A program made the position numbers and the translations under genes. Shown here piece after piece: positions 12,600 through 24,632 of a DNA stretch of 61,000 nt (position 1 is its first letter; every line of letters begins with the position of its first letter). The stretch is from Tubulanus polymorphus (taxonomy: Eukaryota > Nemertea > Palaeonemertea > Tubulaniformes > Tubulanidae). The stretch is taken from assembly GCF_964204645.1 (NCBI RefSeq), contig NW_027437442.1, positions 64,001 to 125,000 of the forward strand. Reading direction: 5' to 3'. The notes under the pieces were generated by a model. It was not told the DNA's origin. It ran no database searches and saw only the letters and a list, made by a program, of their open reading frames with translations.

Positions 12600-12890
12600 A
12601 GTGACATCTGACTCGAGTGTGTTTTTATCTGAGTTAAAAGAAAATACTTCAACCAAAAGTCCGTCCATTAGTGGACAAAACTATTAGGCAAACTTTCACC
12701 CGTGTAAACACCTTGGTTTCTACCCACCAATCGGTTTCCTGGTCCAAGAAGGCGGAGCCAAAACCAAGAAGGTCCAGCAAAGACCGTTCTGCATCATTCT
12801 GGTTTTGGACTCTCAATAATAAAGAACGACTATTATATATCCTCGTGTTTTTGGTCTTCTTGGTCATTACAGGTAAGCAAACCGTGTAAC
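12600..12890 (+). other. Possible solo-LTR-like segment
   Basis: An AATAAA at about 12,818 is followed by a T-rich stretch and CAG|GTAAGC at about 12,870, an arrangement seen in LTR R/U5 regions with a downstream splice donor. I cannot find the matching LTR ends or a partner copy, so this is only a suggestion. The flanks 12,021-12,600 and 12,890-13,950 show nothing recognisable. Confidence 0.2.
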
Positions 12891-13954
12891 TTGAGTTACT
12901 TATGAGATGAGAAAATTTGATGAAACTGACTACAAGTGGAAATAGTAACCTAGTTTAAGACATGGTGCCCTTTGATTAGATTCATCAATTGTACTATGAA
13001 TTAAGTACAAACTTTTGTGCTCGCGATAAAGATTCTCACTACGATTTCCAGATTTAAGTTATAATTTACTTTTTTCCTACTATAGTTACGCATGAATGAT
13101 TTCGAATATAAAGACTCGAGGTTGATGGGAAACCAAGAAACGACATCGGAAGGTAATTTTATAACTCATGAGAAAGAACCCTCTTGAACCTTCCCCGTGA
13201 AGGTTGTTTTCCAGAGACATCCTGGCAGAAAAACAACCTTCATTAGGACAGAGTAATATTATTAGCAAAGTAAGTGCAGAAAAGACTTACATGTACCATG
13301 ACTTATTATGAGAATTTGAAATCCCACCCCCATAGTTTGAATCTTAGTAATACACCTCCTCTATTTACTTTATTAAGGCCTGTTTCAGTCGACTGTAGAG
13401 GTGTTGGGTATAGGTGGGTTTGGGGTTTACTTTTGGCGTCGGGGATTATTTGTGAGATTATTTTACGAAGTAAGGGAAGGGAGTTGGAGCTGTGATCTGG
13501 TGGGCAGGACCAATGTTGTTTCCCCCCAATACCATTAACAGCAGAGCTGAGAACACTGATCAGTGTAAATATCATACAATTTAGCTCTAGGCAACACGAA
13601 AAGAAAACCATGTTTCTCGGGCCGACCGTATACGTAGCCGACAAAAGCTCCGTATGCTCGTGTTTTGTTCTTATTTTGTATCAATTCGGCACTGAGATCG
13701 ACATCGAAGTATTTTATTACATCGGATTCAACTATTTGACTCTGGAAATGGTACAGCTGTGTTAGAATTGATGGGACCTTGGATTGAAAATTCCTGGAAG
13801 GAATTTCTGCACCGCCGAACCACTTGCCAATTGCTTAACGGGAAATTTAGTCCTGCAAAATATTATTTACGGTACCTAACCGTCATGGGGAATCCTCGTT
13901 TTTCAATAATAAGTGAACCCATCGGGGTCAACATCTGCAGATACCTGTTTCGAT

Positions 13955-14932
13955 TCATCTCCTGAATACATCGTTTAAAGATTTTCGAAACTTTGAACTC
14001 GCAATGCAATAAAGAAAGAAATTAGCGCACGAGTCAAGCTGAGAAAAAAGATGTCCGCTCAAGTTGAAATAAACGGGTTGTTTCATGTATTGTAAAATAC
14101 GATTTATACCGATAGGAGCTTCCAAAATCAGATATGAACCTACAGACATTAGTGCTAAGGCCGTGGTCTGTATGTCGTGTTTCGCATTTTGATTAGTGGT
14201 GAATGCGGATCTCCTCTTGGTCGATATAACCAAACTTCTTATCAGAGCTGCATTCGTAAAACAAAGAATTAAAAACGGGAGGCAAATGATGGTACTAAAG
14301 TTTACAAGATTGCTGTATGTCGGTCCGCCGTAATTGACTCGGCGCATCGTTCTTGCAAATATCGGGCAAGTGTTGAATACAAGGATAACACGATGGAGTC
14401 GCCAACGATAACCTTGAACAGCAGCGCTGATCAGCAATAGGCACATCACTATTATATTGCATTTGCGCTGTGTAAAGAATACACGAGCCCACAACGGGAA
14501 TGATAATTGAATCAATCGCTCAACACTAATCAGAATAATGACCGAGTTCCGATGCATCTTCGCTGTGTGGTGGAGTGCGTCTCCGTACACATTAAATGCC
14601 GCTGACGCTCCGAAAAAATAACTCAAATATCGGAACTTGGCCAAGCCGTACGTCCACAATGATACGTATTCCTTCAAGGAGGTGAAGCAGAATAATGCGA
14701 CCAGATAAATCGAATCAACAATCGCTAATATTCTGAGCAAGTGGTACGTGTTCACGCGGGACGACTTCATACGCGTTAACGCAATGAAACTTATTGCGTT
14801 GAATACGACGCCCGAAACGCAGACGACAGTTGCAATATGCCCTTGGATCAGCAGCCGATCCAACATTTTCTTCTGAAATGTCGGCTGCAGACATACATGG
14901 TGGGTATCTACCGAAACGTTGGCGCTCGCCAT
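13955..14932 (-). CDS. Class-A (rhodopsin-like) orphan G-protein-coupled receptor
   Basis: A single-exon 325-aa seven-transmembrane receptor. Visible landmarks are an N-terminal ectodomain of about 35 aa; TM1 with the Asn of GVVFNAISF; TM2 with LAIVDS (LxxxD); SVERL at the TM3 end in place of DRY; a basic third intracellular loop (TKRRSAF); TM7 ending SCANFFLYCI, an NPxxY variant; and helix-8-like SSKFRKSLNDVF. No breaks are seen. The general layout resembles the large lophotrochozoan expansions of FMRFamide/peptide-receptor-like GPCRs, but ligand and G protein cannot be inferred. The start is the first Met of the frame, with an in-frame upstream stop. It lies just upstream of element A in the opposite orientation. 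Confidence 0.85.
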   Translation of the reverse strand: MASANVSVDTHHVCLQPTFQKKMLDRLLIQGHIATVVCVSGVVFNAISFIALTRMKSSRVNTYHLLRILAIVDSIYLVALFCFTSLKEYVSLWTYGLAKFRYLSYFFGASAAFNVYGDALHHTAKMHRNSVIILISVERLIQLSFPLWARVFFTQRKCNIIVMCLLLISAAVQGYRWRLHRVILVFNTCPIFARTMRRVNYGGPTYSNLVNFSTIICLPFLILCFTNAALIRSLVISTKRRSAFTTNQNAKHDIQTTALALMSVGSYLILEAPIGINRILQYMKQPVYFNLSGHLFSQLDSCANFFLYCIASSKFRKSLNDVFRR

Positions 14933-15726
14933 AGTTTCCTGGCTTTAATCACGGTAAACCTAGACTGATTCAGCATCAGTCATATTGACAATAACAGAGT
15001 TGTAAAAGTCGACGTGCTGGAAGTATTGATCAAACAATATCTGTACACATGTCATCATACGGCGACCATAACCGGTTATTTATATAAATATACTATATAA
15101 TAAAGTGATGCGTGTGGTATGGACCATTAAGATGAACTAAAATTATCAAACCTAAATCATCATAAACGATCCCTATGTGAGCTGAAAGAAATTTTCCGTT
15201 TTCGCTTAATATATCGGTACGTACATATATTACATACATGATTCTATTATCATGTATTGGTGTGGTCGCGGCTAATGGCACGCATGGGGACTGGTCTAAC
15301 CAAATTACGTTTTTCATAATTGGGATCCGACGAAAGGAAAACATTAATGATAATTTCAGGTCCTGCCTACCCAACTGCATCTTCCAAAAGCGTATTACTG
15401 GTGCCGAACGGAAAAATAGCCAGGGAAATATGACCATGGAACAATGTCTTAGATACTTACCTAGGTAAAATGGCCAAGGAAAAAGGCAAGTGGGCATGTA
15501 TTGGAATAAAGTCGTGATATCCGCTCAATCCGGATGGGTTTAATTAGTGCGTGTTTTATTTGTTTACTCTACACTGAAGTTAATATCAATTCACTATAGT
15601 TATAGTCATATAATATAACATCATTTATTAACGTCAGACCCTTCACCCAAAGGTGAAACTAGCAATGGTCTACATGTGATATGAACCACCGCAGATCAAA
15701 AGAAGAGGGCCAGATTGACGGATACA
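14933..15726. other. Gene-free host DNA between GPCR and element A
   Basis: It holds the presumed GPCR promoter side. Overlapping short ORFs on both strands at 15,093-15,497 show no recognisable domain and are treated as noise. Confidence 0.4.
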
Positions 15727-15838
15727 AGTAATAGGGAAAGTGCTTTTTCAGATCAAAGGTCGAAAGGCCGTGCTCATGAAAAAATAAAAATTAATTCTCA
15801 CACAATCGATTTTATTTTTATTTCTTACTCACTCAACC

Positions 15839-15840
<2 letters not shown>
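15727..15840 (+). repeat. Left terminal repeat of element A
   Basis: AGTAATAGGGAAAGTGC, then TCAAAGGTCGAAAGG and AATTCTCACACA-TCGA, align with the left tip of element B (27,652 onward) at about 80 percent by eye. This ties the two elements to one family. Confidence 0.8.

Positions 15841-15841
<1 letters not shown>

Positions 15842-15874
<33 letters not shown>
15842..15874. repeat. (TA)n microsatellite
   Basis: A pure AT dinucleotide run immediately inside the element A terminal repeat. Confidence 0.9.
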
Positions 15875-15877
<3 letters not shown>

Positions 15878-15939
15878 CGTTATTATAAAAGAATATCATA
15901 TATATATATGAAAATCAATATAAAAAATATGTATAATAA

Positions 15940-16271
15940 ATGTAGAGTAAACAAACACACAGTGAATTCTTAAAAAGAATTAAAGATACTACAAATGTCA
16001 AATCTGTAGATTATAAATTTAAAAAGTTAAAACAATTTACGTTACATAAGAAATATTCAATTACAAATATTGAAACAATACTAATAGATATGGTAATAAA
16101 TTAGTTATTCACTTAGAATATATGAAGGATTGAAAGGAAATAAATATACATTCAGAACATATTTACCAGATAGATTTCATAGATTAGTGAAGATATTGAA
16201 GAATTATATTCAGGTGATTTCATATATAAATGTAAGAATAAAAAGGATGTCATGATATAGATTTCGAATAA
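15940..16271 (+). pseudogene. Relic of the 117-aa Polinton ORF
   Basis: Homologous to 45405-45758 of element B (shared peptides KQTHSE, TYLPDRFHRL, DIDFE). The second codon is a stop and several frameshifts follow. It sits directly upstream of polB in the same direction, whereas in element B this ORF is downstream of polB. This is a real order difference between the two elements. Function unknown. Confidence 0.75.
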
Positions 16272-16316
16272 TATAAAATTTTTTGATAAGATTTTAATAA
16301 AACATTTATATAATAA

Positions 16317-18677
16317 ATGGAAGCAAATAAGAAGTACTACTGTCCAACATGTAAAATCAATATAGATAAATCTTAAAAAGCAAGACATAATAATGCTAAA
16401 TCTCACTTAGAGAATAAATTGAAATTAGAAAGATAGATGATATATTAGAAACAAAATTAGATGAATTAAAGAATGAAAAAGAAAAATATAATTGTCATAC
16501 ATGTAATCAATCATTCAGTAACAAAAGATATTATGAACAACATTTAAAATCTAAATATCATATTAGAAATATTAATAATGATATTTTAGGTGAAGGTTAT
16601 TTTGATAAAGATATTAATAAGAATCAAAACATAATTAAAAGAATAAAAAATAAATTAAACAATCAAGACCATATATGGAAGATGTTAGAAATTATATTTA
16701 TTCATTAGATGATAAAAAAGATATTGAAATAACCGAAGCATTTAAAAGTTATATCGGACCAGCTGCTATTGAATTTAAATTTCATATAGGTAAAACATTA
16801 GAAGAAAATTAAAAAAAAACATTTTGAAAATATAAAAAATATTATAAGAATAATAACAGACGTAGAATAACCTAAAATTAGTGTATTTGCTAAAGTTAAA
16901 TTTATAAAATCTGAAGATAAACCAATTATAATATGAATTCTCATTCACAACATATTATTTCAAAACAACATATCAAAGATGATAGATTAAATAATTGTAA
17001 TAATGAAATAAAAAATAAAATAGAAGAGAAATATTTTGAAGGATCTGGTTTGATATTTGATGAAATAATATTTATGACTTTATTTATAAATGCAAGTTAT
17101 GTTAAACTACCATTTAACACTAATGCTGTTATAAATAATTTGTCATTAATTGGTCAATATTTGTATAGTATCAAATTATAAACAATTTGAAAATAATTGT
17201 AAGATAGATAATTATCCTGATAAAATCAAATATTCCAAATATAGAAAAAAACAATAATCTAAAAATAAATGTATTTGATTTAATTAAATTACCAATTACA
17301 ATAGGTGATAATATCAAACATTAAACATTAGAACCTTAAAACAAACATTATACATTAGAACCTTTGTATTTATCAAAAGATCATGATTCAAATGGTGTTA
17401 TAGACATATTATATTATGAGAATCATTTTATGTGGATAAATCAAATTGATTTATTTTTTAAATCAGAAAATGATTATATTCGTAAAATATATCTATGTAG
17501 AAAATGCATTCTAAATTCAGTAATGAAAGTGCATTATTAAATCATAAACAATTATGTATGTGATAATCATGATTATTGTAAATTAATTTTACCAAATGAA
17601 AAAGATAAGATATTGGAATTCAAAAAATATGATTACAAGTATAAAGTACCATTTGTAATATATGGAGATTTTGAATCTTTAAATAAAGAATTAACTGACC
17701 AAGATAGAAAAGAGATATATTATAAAAGAAAGAAATTAAATTCTGGTGTAAATGATTATTCAGAACCACCAATAACAAATACTATTTAAAAAATTCATCA
17801 AAGTGCTGGAGCTTTTGGATTATATATAAAATCTGATTATCAAGAACTAATTAAAAGTGAATATTATGATTATAGAAATTAAAATGTTATCAATTATTTT
17901 TGTGACTTATTAATTGAATATGAAATGAAATTCAATGAATTATTAGATACAAATAAAGAAATTTTACTGACAGAACAAGATAAAGAAGAATTTGATTTTG
18001 CAGATAAATGTTATCATTGTGAAAACTATTTAATCTAAAAGATACGAAAGTAAAATATCATGATCATTTAAATGTTAAATTTAGAGGTGCAGCACATGAG
18101 AATTGTAACTTACAAGCTAAGAAAATCAATTTTGTTCCAGTTATATTTCATAATTTATCAGGATATGATGCACATTTATTCATTAAACAACTATGTAATA
18201 AAATCAAAGAAATCAATAATGAAACAGAAAGATTAAATTCAAATAGATCAAAAGATGTTGCTAAAATACCAACTTATAAATTTAAAATGTTAGCTAAAAC
18301 ATCTGAGAATTATATATCTTTTCAATTCGGTGGTTTGAGATTTATAAACTCATATAGATTTTTAAGTAGTTCATTAGATAATTTATAAAAATCATTAGTT
18401 GATGATGAATTAAAAATATTGAAACAACATTATCCAAATAATGATGACTTACAATTAATGAGATACAAGGCGCGATTCCATATTCATTTTATAAAAATCA
18501 TAATCATTTCAATATAACTGAATTTTTGAGAAAGATTTTTTCAAACTAATGAATAATGCATTCTATGGTAAGACTTGTGAAAATATTAAAAATAGAAATG
18601 ATATTGATTTAGTTAGTAATGGTAAAAGAATTAGACATTTACAAACATATCCTAAATTTATTGGTAACAGAATATTT
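16317..18677 (+). pseudogene. Relic of protein-primed family-B DNA polymerase
   Basis: Begins ATGGAAGCAAATAAG after ATAATAA, like element B polB. Recognisable pieces follow in order: N-terminal C2H2-like finger (YYCPTCKINIDKS, then a stop), exonuclease I YGDFESL near 17,660, the DKCYHC zinc segment near 18,000, exonuclease II GYDAHLF near 18,170, and palm motif B near 18,555 (frame-shifted). About 0.9 kb of thumb-proximal sequence including motif A is deleted at about 18,535. The relic ends at GNRIF (about 18,677), where sequence jumps to the HNH gene tail. Many stops. Non-functional. Confidence 0.88.
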
Positions 18678-18812
18678 CGTCTATATAATAAGTCTAACAA
18701 ACTAGATTTACAGTTATAGATAGATCAGTTAGGTAAAGCAATGTAATTTGTTGAGAAATGGAATAGTGACCCACAGAATGAGCCGTATACTGAGTCTTTA
18801 TTAAGCGCTTAG
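18678..18812 (+). pseudogene. HNH endonuclease C-terminal relic fused to polB relic
   Basis: Reads SNKLDLQL, stop, then FVEKWNSDPQNEPY, matching the last 45 residues of the element B HNH protein (29562-30242). The catalytic part is gone. The join to polB suggests an internal deletion or recombination that removed the intervening genes. Confidence 0.75.
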
Positions 18813-19510
18813 AAAACCGGCAACTCACGATGTCAAACTGCCTGTATATAGTTATTCATAAAACTACATAGCTCTAGTTTGAATATAAAACATCTGTCAT
18901 ACAATTGCTCACATATTACTCAAATTGATTGATCAAACAGATGTTACCATTCAACGTTTCATTGAATAGCAAGCAGTTAGATATAAGCATGCAATGCATA
19001 CGCACAGGATATTTCTCTCTTGTAATACAATTCGGAGTTTTCGGTTCCAGCTATAAATATAAGTACCGTTTTTGTTGTTATTAAGAAGTCGGGATAGGGG
19101 TTACTTAATGAGAAACCTTTAAATATGTTTTAAGTGTATTAATCTATATTTGGCAACTACAACTTCAAGTTAATTCTATTAGACGTTTATCACCAGAAAG
19201 AGAAGATGTAGAATCAGAAATTATGAATGATACATCTAATGAGACTGTAGCTGTTTTGTCATACTGTAGAGATTTTCGATGTATGATATTTGCAGGAATT
19301 GCAGTTTCGATTGAGATATTAAATCCTAATTCAAATAGAAAGTATTAAAAATTACATATCATTAACTAGCTATTGAATTCTATTATATTTTTAATATATT
19401 CTTATTCAATTCTAATTAACACTAGATTAAATAGATTTTGATAAGAATTGAATAAAAATTACATAACTTCAAATAGATATTCAAATCTAATATTTCTAAT
19501 ATTTCTAATA
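18813..19510 (+). other. Subterminal/leader-like non-coding region of element A
   Basis: Parts (about 19,005-19,160) align with element B 28,350-28,490: CAGGATAT-TCTCTC, AAGTACTGTTTTTTG-like and GAAACCTTTA-ATAT-TTTAAGTGTATT. It holds no ORF. In B the matching stretch lies between the left terminus and the HNH gene, so its placement after the HNH tail here is another rearrangement. Confidence 0.55.
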
Positions 19511-19884
19511 ATAACATATCAAGAACTAGATGCTGTGGAACCAGATAAAGAAATGAAAGATTTTTAAATATATGGAGAAGCTAGATTTGTCCGAATAAAT
19601 GATACTATTAGTGATAGAATAGTTAAATGTTATTCTAAGTTATGCAACCGGATAATACCAATCGATGATGAAAATAAATTATATACTGATTTAAAAAATG
19701 ATTACTTAGTTATGACAGGATTGCAAAAATGGGTTGGGTTTGCTTCATTCCAATTAGATGGAATAATGACATTAATTTCTACTGGTGTAATAAAATTTTC
19801 TAAAATCAAAACTATAGAATAAAAAGATAAAAAATCAGATAATATCGAAACAGATATTGAATCAGAACAAAAATTAACTAAAAC
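19511..19884 (+). pseudogene. Relic of the 182-aa Polinton ORF, 5' truncated
   Basis: Matches residues about 55-180 of the element B ORF at 30608-31156 (QELDA, INDT-SDRIVKCYSKLC, DYLVMTGLQKWVGFASFQL). At least two stops. The N-terminal third is missing. Function unknown. Confidence 0.8.
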
Positions 19885-20918
19885 AAGGCAGTTCGATACT
19901 ACGTATCTATGTCCCCCGCGATTGCCAGTAGGGAATGAATGACCCCTGAAGACACTGATCTTTGGTATAGAAAAATGATGAGTGTATCCAGGGATAACCA
20001 TACTATGAAATATCATTTTCCTTCTATGAATGGTTATTTAACAATTGAGTTTACAGGGTTTTAGGCAAAAGACGTCTACCAACCTTGACCTTTGACCCTA
20101 GAACTCCAAAATCACTAATGCACATCCTCTCCCCAGGGGTAATCATATGAAATAGCATTGTTCTGTTATCAATGGTTCTTCTTGAATCGTATTTACAAGG
20201 TTTCACAGAAATGATATCTATGTGACCTTGACCTTTCCCCCAAAATCAATAGGGCTCATCCTCTCCCTAGGGGTAATCATGCGATGTAATATCATTGTAT
20301 TGCTATCAACAGTTCTTTCTGAATCACATTCACGACACAAGGTTTCACATGAATGACATGAAGTGACCTTGACCTTTGATCCTTGGAGCCCAGAATTAAT
20401 TGGGCACATCCTCTACATAGGGGTAATCATAGTACGTATCATGGTCCTGCTATCAACGGTTCTTCTTGAATGACGTTCACAGGGTTTCACATGAATGACA
20501 TGTAGTGACCTTGGCCTTTGGTTCACAAGCTTTCACATGAATGACATGTAGTGACCTTGACCTTTGGTTCACAAGCTTTCACTTGAATGACCTGTAGTGA
20601 CCATGACCTTTGGTGCTTGGACCCCAAAATCAATAGGGCACATCCTCTCCCTAGGGGTAATCATACTACGTAATATCATGGTCCTGCTATCGAGAGTTCT
20701 TCTTGAATCACGTTCACAAGGTTTTACATGAACGACCTTTAGTGACCTTGACCTTTGATCCATGGACCCAAGAATCAATAGGGCACATCCTCTCACTAGG
20801 GGTAATCATACTGTGTAATATCATAGTCCTGCGATCTACGGTTCTTCTGGAATCGCGTTCACAAGTGGGCAAACGGAGGCGGATACAAAGTCCCCGCTCG
20901 CGGCCTGCGCGGGGGACA
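19885..20918. mobile_element. 1.0-kb insertion with ~145-bp tandem repeats
   Basis: Interrupts element A between the 182-aa ORF relic and the next ORF, where element B is contiguous. TGTCCCCCGCG at 19910-19920 is inverted at 20908-20918. The right end forms a GC-rich hairpin (GTCCCCGC...GCGGGGGAC). The body consists of about five degenerate units of 145-235 bp, each with CATCCTCTCCCTAGGGGTAATCAT (near 20,117, 20,252, 20,406, 20,642, 20,785) and TGACCTTGACCTTTG. The layout resembles non-autonomous elements with internal satellite repeats known from molluscs, but the family is not established. Confidence 0.7.
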
Positions 20919-20922
20919 ATAA

Positions 20923-21280
20923 ATGAGTGATGATATTAAGAAAAAGCCTAGATCTGAAAAACAAATTGAATGGGCAAAGGAATTAGGTAAAAGATCTTCT
21001 GAATTAAAAAGAGAAAAGAAATTAAAGAAATTAACTGATGTAATTGAATCACAGAAATTATCTGATATTAATTCAAATGATAATCCATCTAATTCTTCTA
21101 AAACTGGAAGAAATAATATCTAATATTACAATTGGATTAATCACAGTAATTATATTCACTGGTGTAATATGTAAATTCAAATTTATTAATAATGATGATG
21201 ATGATAAACCAATTATACCAGAAAATAAATCAAATGACAAAATCATTGAAAATAAATCTAAATCATTAATAATGGATTGA
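20923..21280 (+). pseudogene. Small basic, single-membrane-span Polinton ORF (element A copy)
   Basis: Starts in AATAAATGAGTG. The N-terminal half is Lys/Arg-rich (PRSEKQIEWAKELGKRSSEL) and, after one frameshift near 21,115, continues with a hydrophobic span (TIGLITVIIFTGVIC) and an acidic tail, ending at TGA 21278-21280. It lies seven bases before the integrase start. The element B homologue is split by a large insertion, so this copy shows the ancestral continuity. Basic tail plus anchor suggests a DNA- or membrane-associated virion protein, but this is inference. Confidence 0.75.
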
Positions 21281-21286
21281 AATAAG

Positions 21287-23666
21287 ATGAAAAAAGAACA
21301 ATATTTAAGAGAATTATATAATAACCCAGAGAGTGAAGTATCATATTCTTGGTTTCAGAATTATGGGATGAAATAAAATCTGGCAATGAAAATATAAAAT
21401 ATAGTGAACTAAAATTATGGTTATAAAATCAACCAACATATCAAATCCATAAGAAAATGGATAAAAATTATTTAACAAGAAAAGTTTTAGTTTCATATGT
21501 TGATCAACAATGGCAAGCAGATTTAATTGACATGAAAAACTTGGAAGAATACAATAAAGGATATTTTTGGAATCTATCCCAGATAAGATACAATTTGATG
21601 AGGGTAAAGAATTTTATAATAAACATTTTTAAAAATCATGCACTGATAACGATGTAGAATATTTTTCAACACACTCAGATAAAAAAGCATCTATCATAGA
21701 AAGATTTAATAAAACATTGAAATCTAGAATGTGGAAGTATTTTACTGCTAATGAAACATATAAATATATCGATGTATTAGATGATTTAGTGAAAGGTTAT
21801 AATAATTCTAAACATTCAAGTATTGGTATGAAACTTATACAAGCTAGAAAAGATGATAATTCAGTTCGGAATAATTTATATGGAGCGTTTGTTACACATG
21901 ATTTTTGAGAACCTAAATTTAAAATTGGACAACATGTTAGAATATCTAAATATCGAAAAACATTTTTCAAAGGTGTTAGAAAAATGTACCGATTTTTTAT
22001 TTTTAGACTACTACTGAATCTATATAAGGAGGAGTCATAGACAAAGTTGATTTGCTTAGCTGGAGACACTTCTTGTCAAGTACATCATCTCAAGTACTGG
22101 GTGTTTTGTAAGTTTAATTTCATTATTTATTTACAAAGTGCTGTTCCCTCGGACCTCAGTGCTTTCAAACTAGGCCCCACATAGGCTATATAGTCCAGGG
22201 TGTATTAGCCACTATTCTTTTATTTCCTACTTAAATGCACCTTTTTCTATTTTTAGACTCGGGCTTAGAATGTGCACATTTTTTGAGATACTGAGAAATC
22301 AGCTGGCACCAGTAAACTTCAACTGCGAAATTTGCAGCAGGATAGCTGAACGACACAATTTTTTAAAAATAAAATGGCTATTCGAATGCTCTTTCAATAA
22401 TAACTTGATTCAACCAGATAAAAATAAGTCAATTGCCGATGTACAGTCCACCCACGTTTCTTCCCTGTTATCCTGGTACCAAATTTCTAGTCTTAAGCTA
22501 AGCGATATTCTAAGGTATGCTAGTGGATTTCATTAGGATATGAAGCAATGGAATCAGAATTCTAGCCCGAGTTAAGCGAACTATTGATTCTGATATAATG
22601 TAAGAACTGATTTCCTTTGTATACTCTTGCACAATGTGTTATGTTTTATTTCAAGCTGTTAAATAGTATAGTTAGACAAACGTCCAATTATTGGGTCTTT
22701 CTTGTTGACTCGTTTAATTTTGTGAGTTCAGAGTTCCAGTCAATCCACAATGTGCAGTGCCTAGCCTTCATCTACACTAAAGCCAAGCCTGTGTATGGGA
22801 AAATGTTGTTCGACTCCTATAAGCCAGACAAATTAAAGCATGCAATACATTGCAGATAGTAGTCTCCAGCAAGTCGAAAGAGAAAGTAATCCAGGTTTTA
22901 CCCCGTAGCCTAACCGGGAACAAAGACACTTAAAGACTCCTTCCTCCTTGTAGAAATTGTAGAAATATGGCACCCAATCGTAGCAATGCTAAGTACAGTA
23001 TACTATGACGGTTAAACCTTTATTAACGAATTTCAATGGCACCGAAAATAGAATCAAAATAATCATAAGTTCCATGCTAGCTCTTAATTTGGGTTATCAG
23101 GTTCAGCCTAACTGTACTTTCATTCAGCTACTCCTTGTATGAGACTTGGCAATGATAAGTTGCTAGAAATCACCAAACATAAGAAAAAGAATTGTGAATC
23201 AATATTACTGTAATTAAGAATTTAATCAAATGAAGTGATAACTTCATTGTTAGATCGTACCGGTATATGCACATAAAACTATGGTAAAAACACATCTGAC
23301 AACCCACGCAATCCGCAATCGATCAAGTCGAACATGGCGACGTTCTAAGGCATGTCTCTGTAACCGAAGGTAGAGCATAAAACACGAAAGAGGATTCGGC
23401 AGCGGACACCGGCCCGGAAAATATTTCAAAACGTGTATCGTCGGTACCTAGCACGATTTCAGCGTTTTTCGGGAATTCCCTGAAATTTCGGCGTTTTTCG
23501 GAAATTCCCTGAAATTTCAGCGTTTTTATTTCAGCGTTTCAGCTTTTCAGTGTTTCAGCTTTTTCAACGAAGTTCAGGAACCGTAAGAAATATTCTCTGG
23601 TGAAATCTAACGGGTTTGATGATAAATTTAATGAATGGATATTATCTAGTAAAATTAAAAGATAAT
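21287..23666 (+). pseudogene. Integrase relic (DDE) split by an insertion
   Basis: Homologous to the intact integrase 36003-37115. First segment 21,287-21,977 has the QQWQADLIDM core Asp, the YNNSKHSSI segment and the GQHVRIS stretch but also frameshifts and a deletion. Second segment 23,592-23,666 is the chromodomain end (DDKFNEWILSSKIKR). It lacks the 27-bp GGTGCCGTACGGCACC-containing segment present in element B at 36,111-36,137. Non-functional. Confidence 0.88.
21978..23591. mobile_element. 1.6-kb insertion inside element A integrase
   Basis: Base composition is like host DNA, not virus-like. It carries two short plus-strand frames (22,270-22,536 and 22,617-22,859) without recognisable domains and a potential 3' splice site (TTTTTCTATTTTTAG at about 22,257). 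Its right end is a short tandem repeat, TTCAGCGTTTTTCGG.AATTCCCTGAAA, at about 23,459-23,575. The origin could be a retrocopy or an unrecognised transposon. Confidence 0.55.
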
Positions 23667-24048
23667 TAGATAATTGTATTAAAATAGCAATTGATATTTA
23701 TAAAGGATCAAATACATTATTTATCATAGATGATAGTGCTAATTTACATGATTCAAAAATTAGAGAAAGTGAACTATGTTATCTAGCTTTCTCTGGGAGA
23801 CATTTTGGGATAACAACGTGGGTTTTAAATCAAAAATATAAATCAATGGTGAAAGATTTTAGAGAGAATATAAATTTTTAGTTTTATTCTACACTAAAGA
23901 TAGAAAATCTATGCAAAAATCATTAGAAGAAAATCAAATTATACCTACTGAATTACATGATGAATATATGAAAAAATTAAAAAGGAATAAAGGTTCCAAA
24001 TTATTACTGAGACTACAATTTCCCAATGAATATAAATTTATAAAATAA
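23667..24048 (+). pseudogene. Packaging ATPase relic lacking Walker A
   Basis: Starts directly after the integrase end and matches residues about 77-203 of the element B ATPase: Walker B NTLFIIDD, then FSGRHFGITTWVLN, one in-frame stop after RENINF, and the C-terminal RLQFPNEYKFIK. The region with Walker A is deleted. It reads through the position where element B has a frameshift, confirming that B's ATPase is broken there. Confidence 0.88.
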
Positions 24049-24079
24049 AATTAGAATAATTTAATTTATTTCAAATTAA

Positions 24080-24620
24080 TACCCCGTTGTGTCTTTATTG
24101 TCTTTAGTACTTTTAGTACATAAAGAATATATCTTTACTTTATTAGTACTTAGAAAAAAATATATATATAATTTTTATATATAATAAATCTATGATATTT
24201 TTCATTATTGAAACAGTAATATATAAAATCTATCAGATGAATAAATATTATTATCATTATCTATCAGATGAAACAGTAATATATAGAAATCTGTGAAATA
24301 AATATGATATTATTATTATATCAAATATATAATGTGAGATTAATAAATATTATATTATACAAATTTTTTATTAGTCTTAACTAAATTAAGATTTAATATA
24401 TAAAATATTTTTTTTTTTTTTCATTTTTATTTTTTTCAAGTACTAATAAAATAAAGATATATTCTTTATGTACTGAAAGTACTAAGACTACTAAGGAGAT
24501 AAAGACATAGATGGGTATTATGATTTTTATTTTTCAAGTACTAATGATATAAAGATATATTATTTATGTACTAAAAGTACTAGAACGACTAAAGACATAA
24601 AGACACAGGGGGTATTATAT
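24080..24620. repeat. Inverted repeat at the convergent gene junction of element A
   Basis: AATACCCCG..GTCTTTATTGTCTTTAGTACTTTTAGTAC (24,080-24,125) and AAGAATATATCTTTA are repeated in inverse at 24,440-24,530 and again at 24,533-24,618 (CTAAAGACATAAAGACACAGGGGGTATT). Between them is AT-rich DNA with a poly(T) run (24,409-24,421). It lies between the plus-strand ATPase relic and a minus-strand ORF, so it may act as a two-way terminator. Confidence 0.7.
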
Positions 24621-24632
24621 TCATATTGAAAA

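Noticed and set aside
19910-20918. Autonomous DNA transposon
   Set aside because: Short inverted ends exist, but there is no transposase and the viral sequence resumes with no clear target duplication. Kept only as a non-autonomous insertion.
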